Source of the DNA: Maylandia zebra
Taxonomy: Eukaryota; Chordata; Actinopteri; Cichliformes; Cichlidae
Reading direction: 5' to 3'
DNA: 64,000 nucleotides
Assembly: GCF_041146795.1 (NCBI RefSeq)
Contig: NC_135185.1
Location: 12,745,529-12,809,528, forward strand
Made by a program: the position numbers and the translations under genes. Numbering within the stretch: position 1 is the stretch's first letter; every line of letters begins with the position of its first letter. Below the pieces are notes generated by a model. That model saw only the letters and a program-made list of their open reading frames with translations, was not told the DNA's origin and searched no databases. This document shows, piece by piece, positions 57,279 to 64,000 of this stretch.

Positions 57279-60200
57279 AGCCTTACTTTGGGATTTGGAA
57301 GCGTGTCTCCGAGTTGGGGTGTAGCTGTTGGCGCTGTGTAATCATATCCAAAAGCGCTCACTCACTTACGCACACAAACGCACACCAGATGCTGTTTCTT
57401 GCCACAGGATGATGTAAAGATGACAGCGATGTGTGAAAGAGATCGGTGTGTAGTAGTTTTTAGAATTGTTATTCACTAATGAATAGTGATTCATCCTTTA
57501 AGTTTTTGACTGCAACAATCCAGGATAAGTGAGTATTCCCTGTTTTCTTTAAAAAGTAGACCAGACTTTGTCATTCTCCGACAAAAAAGGACAAATACAC
57601 GAGCTCCAAGAGCAGCCTAGTAAAGTCAGTCGAGTAAAGAATAATTTATATTTGATGGTTATATTTTACAGATTGTAGTGACATTTTTTACCTGTATTTG
57701 TGGTTCCTGGATGATGATTTTAGTTGTGATATTTTCATCTACGCCACAAGGTTTTCAGTCTATCCATCATTACGTGTGTGCACAGCTACAGAGAAAATCA
57801 TGTAGAGTTTCATTTATGCCTCAAACTGCTCAGATTTTTTTTAAGTATTTCTGAAGACTTTACCACAACAGCTGGATCCACATGTTTGATTTGGCACAGA
57901 TTTATTGTTATATATTTTAGATGTTGGATGCCATTCTGATGCAGCATTTTCATTTATCTGAATTTGGGACCTGCAATAGAAGATGACTGGCTTGTGAGGC
58001 TGGGTTTGTGTCTCCTTCTGGTCTGAAACTGGTAATCTTTTGTGTGTAAGGCATATATATTAGGCCCCAATCACAGGAGTCTAGAGACCAGCCTTGACAA
58101 TCACCAGTCATTAGGAATAAATATGTATTCCTGGATTTTGGCGCTGGACTTTCCTATCAGTCACTAAGTGAAATTGGTTGCAAAAAGGTTTGTAGTACAG
58201 CAATGAAAACCTCTTTGCAGTTGTTTTGGCCACTAGCAGATTGACCTGGTTGCCCACAGTTTGAAACACAAAAACACGACACATCAAGCAGTTGTGAAAC
58301 TGTGAAAGGTGTGATGTACCTTTTGAATTGTGTTGATTGTAGCAGAAAGCCACACCTTTCTCTGGAGCTCGGAGAGTAAATGGCGAGCGTTTGCAGACAG
58401 GTCATCGTATGGATCAATGTGGATTATGGATCGATTTTACCTGGCCAGCAACCTCCTGTACCCACTCCCTGGTTACCGAATTTCACAGTTTTCCCCAATA
58501 ATCTTTGGTGGCCTGAAGCCTTAACTACTGCAACACGGAGCCACAAGTCAAAAAACACTGATAGACATTTAATTGTGAACTGAAAGTTTTTGAAGTACTA
58601 ACTCTGTTTGTTGGTAGCATATAATAGCTATTAGCATACACCAACCTGGTCAGGACCCAGCTAGTTTCTAACAGTATTAGGGAAAGGAGGGCATGGCTGT
58701 CTAATGACCAGTCCAGATGGGGCTGGTTGGGAAATGTGTTAAAATTTTATGCTCGCATCTCAGGGAAAAAACAAATCAAGAGGATTCCCTCTGACACATT
58801 TGGCATGGCTCTGAGTGGTGCATTTTGTTAGCATATACTGTCCTGCTGTTAGCCAATAGTACTGATGCATAATAAATTACAGACGAAATTAAATTTTCAT
58901 GCTGACATTAACTGCATCAAGGAGCCGTCTGTGTCCTCAAACTGTGCCGCTCTTTGAAGGACTGACACATACTCTAAATTAGAGATGGTCGCTGTGTTGT
59001 TTCACTTTATTCTGTTTAGGAAAAACATGTTAGCATATAGTTTCTCATCTGACTGACACAGTGCTAGTTGCTCAATAAATGAGTAGCTGTTACTACTTAA
59101 TGCTGGTGTCTTGCAGGCCTTTCCCTTTGCAGCACACTCTCTTACAAACCTCGCCCCTGACCTCAGAGTAACCACGAGGGCCGTCACACACTTTGAGTTA
59201 AGGCACAGAATTCAGTTTGCTGATCCTGCTCTGTGTAACTCAACCCCATCCAGCTGCATGTGGGAGCGCTGCTGTGGGATATATTAAGCAGTCAGGTGTG
59301 TCTGAGCGCTCTTGACCAAACACACATCAGGGGATGTGTTGATTTAAATTAATATGAAGCCTTTCAAAGTCCAGGGTCAGGGGCGTTTGCGGACTTGAAT
59401 TGCCTCCTGTGACGCAAGTCCAGGTGCTGCTGTGCCGAAGCTTCCTATACTCTTAAATTAAATGCTGTTAACTGCTTTGCCCAAGGACACAGTCGGGTCA
59501 CATGATGGACAAGTTCAAAGATGAGCTCTTTCAGTTATAGGATGTTTGCAGCCACCAGGCCACCCTGCTGTGTGGATGTTGGTTACTGAAGCTCTTCTGA
59601 TAACAGAGCTTTCCCCTTTGGTCCGGTCTGGGGCTTCAGGAATGTCTGAAGGCTGTTATTGTAAATTTAGAAAAATATTTTTACTGGAGGTGCACAGCAG
59701 ATGGGCAGGGGATGGGTTTTATTACTGGAGGGACCTATGATCAGAACAATGTGTGTGTTTGTATGCATAACTTTGAGCACTGTTGAGAAAGGCAGTGTGC
59801 ACACACTAAGAAGGTCAAATATCTCCATGTGCTTCAGATTATAGGCACAGGCACAATTGCACCATGAGAAAGTAGTTTACAGCTGAAAAACACACACTGC
59901 TCAGGTTGCCAGGGTTGTCTGACACCAAATATTACTATCCAAGCCTCAAAGCCACCCCCTGCTGTCATCAAAGTAGCCCAATTTTGTTTGCCCTAAACTA
60001 GGACTTCTCCACCAGTTAGAGCCAACAAAACTGACAACTGAGCAAAGCAGGTGAGCACCCACATGGTTGAGATCAAAACCCAGATCACACACTCTACTGC
60101 CATCCAGGCATGTAGATGTTTAATCATTTTTTCAAGAAGGAAACGTGGCACAGCATAAAGAGCACGTCAGAAACTTCAGTCACCTTCAGATCACTGTTTT

Positions 60201-61125
60201 CCACCTGGACCATGAGTGAGAAAGCAGCTCCTCTGTCTATCAGGAGTCCACGGCACAAATTGCTCTTTTCCAGTCTAGAACTGGTTCCACATGTTCTCAC
60301 CAAAAACAAAAAGTTGGGTAACTTCAATGAAATGAAAATCAGGACAGATAAGTGGATCCAAACTTCTATTAGTAAATATTTTGTTCTCGTTATTCTGTAA
60401 ATGTGGGCTGTTTCTGAAAAGACACCAAGACAGAACTGGCTCTGCACTGGCACAGCAAAGTGTTGGTGGAAAAGGGTTTTGACAGCCAAAATGTGGATCC
60501 TGGAGCCAAACAAAGCACCAGAACACCTCCATCTAAAAGCAAAGTCCAAATATGGATCTTTGAACATCCTAATGTTGCATCTATAACACTGTATCCACAA
60601 AAATATTGAAGCTCTTTATTGAAATCTTTGTGTTATGCATTATTAAATGAGTGATGCAAACCTGAAACGGACTATTCACCTGCTATAAAACATTTAGAAC
60701 AACAATACAACAATGCAGGCCGCAACAAGAAAACACTTTAAATGTAATTGATGTTTAGTTACAGAAGTAACTAAGTTAAAAGCTCTGGTATCTCCCTTAA
60801 ACTTACCCAACTTAGAAGAATGCCCTGTGATCCTCTTCTTAAAGTGGCTGCAGACTGAACTCATTGATGGCACCGGTGCAATAGTTAATGTTCTTGGTGT
60901 TTCCATTGCAGTCTGCAGATACTAGCGTCAAGATTTCCATTTCCTTAAAAACCCAAGTAATTTTGCCAACCTTCCCGGAGTCACTCATAGAAAAGAGGTC
61001 ACGTTTTAGTCAAGTTTGGAAAAACATTGTAAGAATTAAATTATTGGGAGATCTGAGCTTCAACTATTAAACTGTTAAAAGTAACATTTTTGCTATTTTT
61101 TGCTATTTTTTTTTTCTATTTTTGC
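57279..61125. other. No feature recognised
   Basis: About 3.8 kb with ordinary base composition. ORFs on either strand (longest 158 codons at 60124-60600, minus) show no domain or consistent codon signal. A SINE-like 'tgcccaaggacacagtcgggtcac' scrap occurs near 59480. The stretch is presumably intronic to the ASPP-like gene or intergenic. Confidence 0.45.
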
Positions 61126-61220
61126 TATTTTTTGCCACAACAACCTGGTGCTGAATGCCCAGAAGACAGTGGAGATTATTGTGGACTTCAGGAAGCACAC
61201 AGCTCCACTCCACTCCACTA
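61126..61220 (+). mobile_element. LINE reverse-transcriptase scrap
   Basis: The frame gives HNNLVLNAQKTVEIIVDFRKH, the segment after the catalytic core in CR1/Rex1/L2-type LINEs (NNL.LN..KT.E.IVDFR). Only about 95 bp remain, flanked by TGCTATTTTT tandem repeats (61090-61133). Confidence 0.6.
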
Positions 61221-61459
61221 TAAAGCAATAAGCAACTGTTGCAGTGACAATGATACAAAGTTTCCATCCATTATAAAGAAATAACACTCACATCCTAAAG
61301 TACAACATGTTAAAATCAGTGTTGCTGGTTATAAATAGTTGACATAGCTCAATATACTATACACACAGCACAGTCACGCCCATGGAGGGCTGCACCCAGA
61401 AAAGGAGGAATAACAAATGTGTGTTTGTCTGTGTGAAAGATGAAAATGTGTGATGCAGC

Positions 61460-61462
<3 letters not shown>

Positions 61463-61520
<58 letters not shown>
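61463..61520 (+). repeat. (TG)n microsatellite
   Basis: A pure TG run of 29 units. Confidence 0.97.
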
Positions 61521-61524
<4 letters not shown>

Positions 61525-61689
61525 AAAATATGACGCAGCAGCAGTCAGCTGTTAACTGTATAGTGTGTGCGCCATGCATACTACCACAGCCATTGATCAT
61601 CTTCACCTTTTTTACACCACACATCTGGATCAGGAGGCAGAGGTTGATGAGAGCAGCTAGTGCCCCATCAGGCTGTGGTGCAGTGATTT

Positions 61690-62260
61690 TCCTTCTGAGA
61701 GAAAGTAGGAGAAAGAAAAAGGGAGGTGTGAGAGGAGAGAGAGGGAAAGAGAGTGAGAGAGGATGTCGCTGCAGCAAAAAGCCAGCTGCAGAGAAATGAC
61801 AAGGACTGAGAGAAAGAGAGATGAAAGAATACAGATATGGAGAAAGATGGGGCTTAATAAGCAGAGAGAAAAGTGAAGGAGGAGTGGAGACGAATAGATG
61901 AAGAAAAGGTTGAGGTCGAAGAGACTGGAAACTGAGAGCAATAACAGAAAAAGAGGGTGATACTGAAAGAAAACAGAAAACGAGGGCGGCGAGGAGTTCC
62001 TTCTCTCGTTTCGCACCTATTTGTGTTTTTTCATGTTTACTGTGGCAGTTGAAAGCGGTGTCACATCGGTGGGATTTGCTCTCTGTAAAAACGTCACATG
62101 AGAACGCACTAATAATCGAGAGTTTTTATGAGAGAGAGAGAGAGAAAGGAGGAGAAGGGAGGGTGTGTGGGCCGAGCGAGTGAGGGAGAGGAAGAGCGAG
62201 TGTCGTAAATCTCAGCACATCACCAGGCGGACGAGAGGGAAAGTTGTGATAAGGATCGCT
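61690..62260 (+). other. Purine-rich block, possible promoter or UTR
   Basis: The plus strand is dominated by GA/GAAA/GGAG over about 570 bases, including (GA)n near 62130-62145. CpG-containing text follows ('gggccgagcgagtg', 'ggcggacgagagg'). A similar GA tract precedes the ASPP-like first exon at 31023. It could be an alternative or unrelated promoter. Confidence 0.3.
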
Positions 62261-62280
62261 CTCATTTCCTCCTCTTTAAG

Positions 62281-62460
62281 CGGTTCTCGTGCAAGCCTCT
62301 GGCAACGCTTTTCCATCAGAAAGCATTAAGGTCCGGCGTGTCTCTGAGACGCTTGTGAGGATGGAGTGGAATGAGGTAGATTTGGTGCAGGAATTTACTG
62401 TTGAAGGACAATGCAGCAAAATTAAAGTCCGCTCCTGCAGGATCACATGGGACAGCCTGC
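62281..62460 (+). CDS. Weak exon candidate
   Basis: The stretch is open between a possible acceptor (CCTCTTTAAG) and a donor CTGCAG|GTAAAT. From the internal ATG at 62361 it reads MEWNEVDLVQEF and ends ITWDSLQ. The entry phase would match the end of ASPP-like exon 3, but no ASPP similarity is seen. It could instead be a first exon beginning at that ATG. No domain recognised; may be chance. Confidence 0.22.
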
Positions 62461-64000
62461 AGGTAAATACAGCACAGCGGGATGCTGGTAGGAACTGCAT
62501 GTTAACGTCAGCGGGGGGCTCGCAGCAACACAGTCTGCAGGATGTGTTAGAGTGTCTTAACAGCATGAGCGGCATGACACTGTGGCTAAGTGTCAGGTGA
62601 ATTTTTAACTTTCCTGTAGCTGGAGTGCATGTTCCCATTTGAATCAGTGGAAAGCTAGAAGCTGAAGCATTTAGAGGACTTCAGTGGCAGGAAATCCCAG
62701 GAAAACTGTCTCACACACTGCTTTGACTGACAAGCGATCCTCAGCCTCAGTCCTGCAGACGGAGGTTTTTAAACTGAGGAAGTCAGCAAAACTGCTCAGG
62801 GTGTTTACAGAGCAATACGTATCATGTTTGCTTTTCTGAAACCAGCTGCAGTCGAATCTTCAGAGCTTTTTCTAGATGCTTCTAAAATGTATTTGCGATG
62901 GCTCCAAAATGTGAAAAGTGCTGATGCATTGCAGGGTTCTAGTTTAGTACATTTTCAAATAACACACACGTGTACTCCTGTGCAAACACTCGTGATACAA
63001 AAGCAATAGAAAGAAAACAATTACTTTTCCTGCTTAAAGGTAAAATAGGAGCAGGCTCGGCTGTGATGGAGAGCAGAGGCAGAAAAAAGATGACAATATA
63101 ATTTAATGAATAACGTGAAAAATGGAACAAAAATCACACACGGCAGGAAAAATTTTACTAAAACATATTCAAATGAACAGCTCTAAAAGGTCCTCAGTGC
63201 TGGCAGTAGTAGGATTGTTATGCATGTAGCATGAGAAAGAATGCTGGCAACTCATCCAGGTGACTGTACGGGCATTAAGCTGCAACTGGAAACGAGTCCA
63301 TCATCATGCATGACTTTGAAACTGACTGCTGGTCACTAGTGGGCATTTTAGGCTCTGGTTGCCTTGGTAAGCCACTAATGTATTTACCATGAGGTCATAT
63401 GTCAATCAGTGGCATCCTGCACTCTGTGGAAGTTGAGAGAATTTATCTCAGGTCCTGCCACATTATGTCACTAGGTGCCTGAAATCTATATATGGTCTCT
63501 GGACGGCTTTATATCAGAGTAAAAATGAAGTGTATACTCACTTTAGGTGATCAGAGCTGTGCCTGAGCATGTTTGACCCCCAAAGTCAGACCATCCATCC
63601 GTTCTGCCCTGTCTGACTTTAACAGGTGGGTCCGAGAGGACATGTTGTGCATGTTGTAACTATGTAGAACTTCAACATTTTGGCACCAACAACAGCATTT
63701 CTGAAGTTTAACTGAAAATCGCCATGTTAACAAATTCATAAATCAATAAGGCAACGAGAAAGGCCGATGTGAAATGACACCAATTAAAGCATAAATACAT
63801 AAACTCATGAACCTCACGATGCTCTGCAAAAGCACTTTTCTTCATGATAAAAACGCAGAGCGTGCACTAAAAGAACGAGGAACTGAGAGGAGAGAGAGAA
63901 AGGAGCAGTGGTTTCAGCAATGGACAGAAAAGACTGAAGCATGCTGTTGCACAGTTTTAGTTTAGTCTGTGTGGAGGGGAGGCTATCAGGCTCAGGCATG
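62461..64000. other. No feature recognised
   Basis: Ordinary-looking sequence with only short ORFs on both strands and no repeat that I can name. Confidence 0.5.

Noticed and set aside
60124..60600. 158-codon minus-strand ORF
   Set aside because: No domain, no splice context, mixed composition; I tried to read it as a transposase fragment on both strands without success.

Overview
The window is vertebrate nuclear DNA, almost certainly from a ray-finned (percomorph) fish. It has spliced genes with long introns, many (CA/TG)n, (TA)n and homopolymer tracts, and a teleost mix of mobile elements: RLE-type and L1-type LINEs, tRNA-derived SINEs, Tc1-like and hAT transposons. The SINE heads resemble the AFC family of African cichlids, so a cichlid is my best guess. 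This is an inference; no search was run.

Layout. Positions 1-51 are the 3' part of a tRNA-Ser(GCU) cut by the window edge. A ~1.03 kb hAT derivative follows (2773-3800), then a beta-type connexin on the minus strand (3883-7396, three coding exons). Positions 7434-16500 are intergenic: SINEs, a long TG tract, a 42-bp-arm fold-back and one perfect CTCF-consensus match. A PRL-type phosphatase gene, best matched to ptp4a2, runs on the plus strand from a CpG-containing leader (about 16560) to its stop at 26258. Its leader can encode a 51-codon spliced upstream ORF. Its introns hold a SINE split by a hAT MITE (19499-20413) and a 5'-truncated Rex6-like retroelement with an uninterrupted 698-codon ORF lying between two (TA)n arrays (20527-22814). 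Positions 26500-31000 are intergenic, with an inverted-repeat-bearing Tc1-like remnant and a GC-rich block.

From 31311 the first coding exons of an ASPP-family gene (ppp1r13b/tp53bp2-like) run on the plus strand: a three-codon first exon, two exons encoding the N-terminal ubiquitin-like domain (46447-46594 and 48473-48580), and a possible fourth (54175-54239). The gene continues beyond the window. Its introns hold Tc1-like remnants, 3' ends of one LINE family, a SINE, and an L1-like element with an inverted 5' segment whose 3' part is split by a second copy of the hAT found next to the connexin (perfect 8-bp target duplication). The last 10 kb contains TG tracts, a purine-rich block and one weak exon candidate.

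The three protein genes are functionally unrelated: a gap-junction channel, a membrane-anchored phosphatase and a p53/PP1-binding regulator. Human GJB3/4/5 and PTP4A2 both lie on 1p34-p35, so part of the linkage may be ancestral. I found no clearly new biological system. The best leads are the spliced uORF, the split connexin reading frame, the intact RLE-LINE between TA repeats, and the nested or inverted transposon structures.
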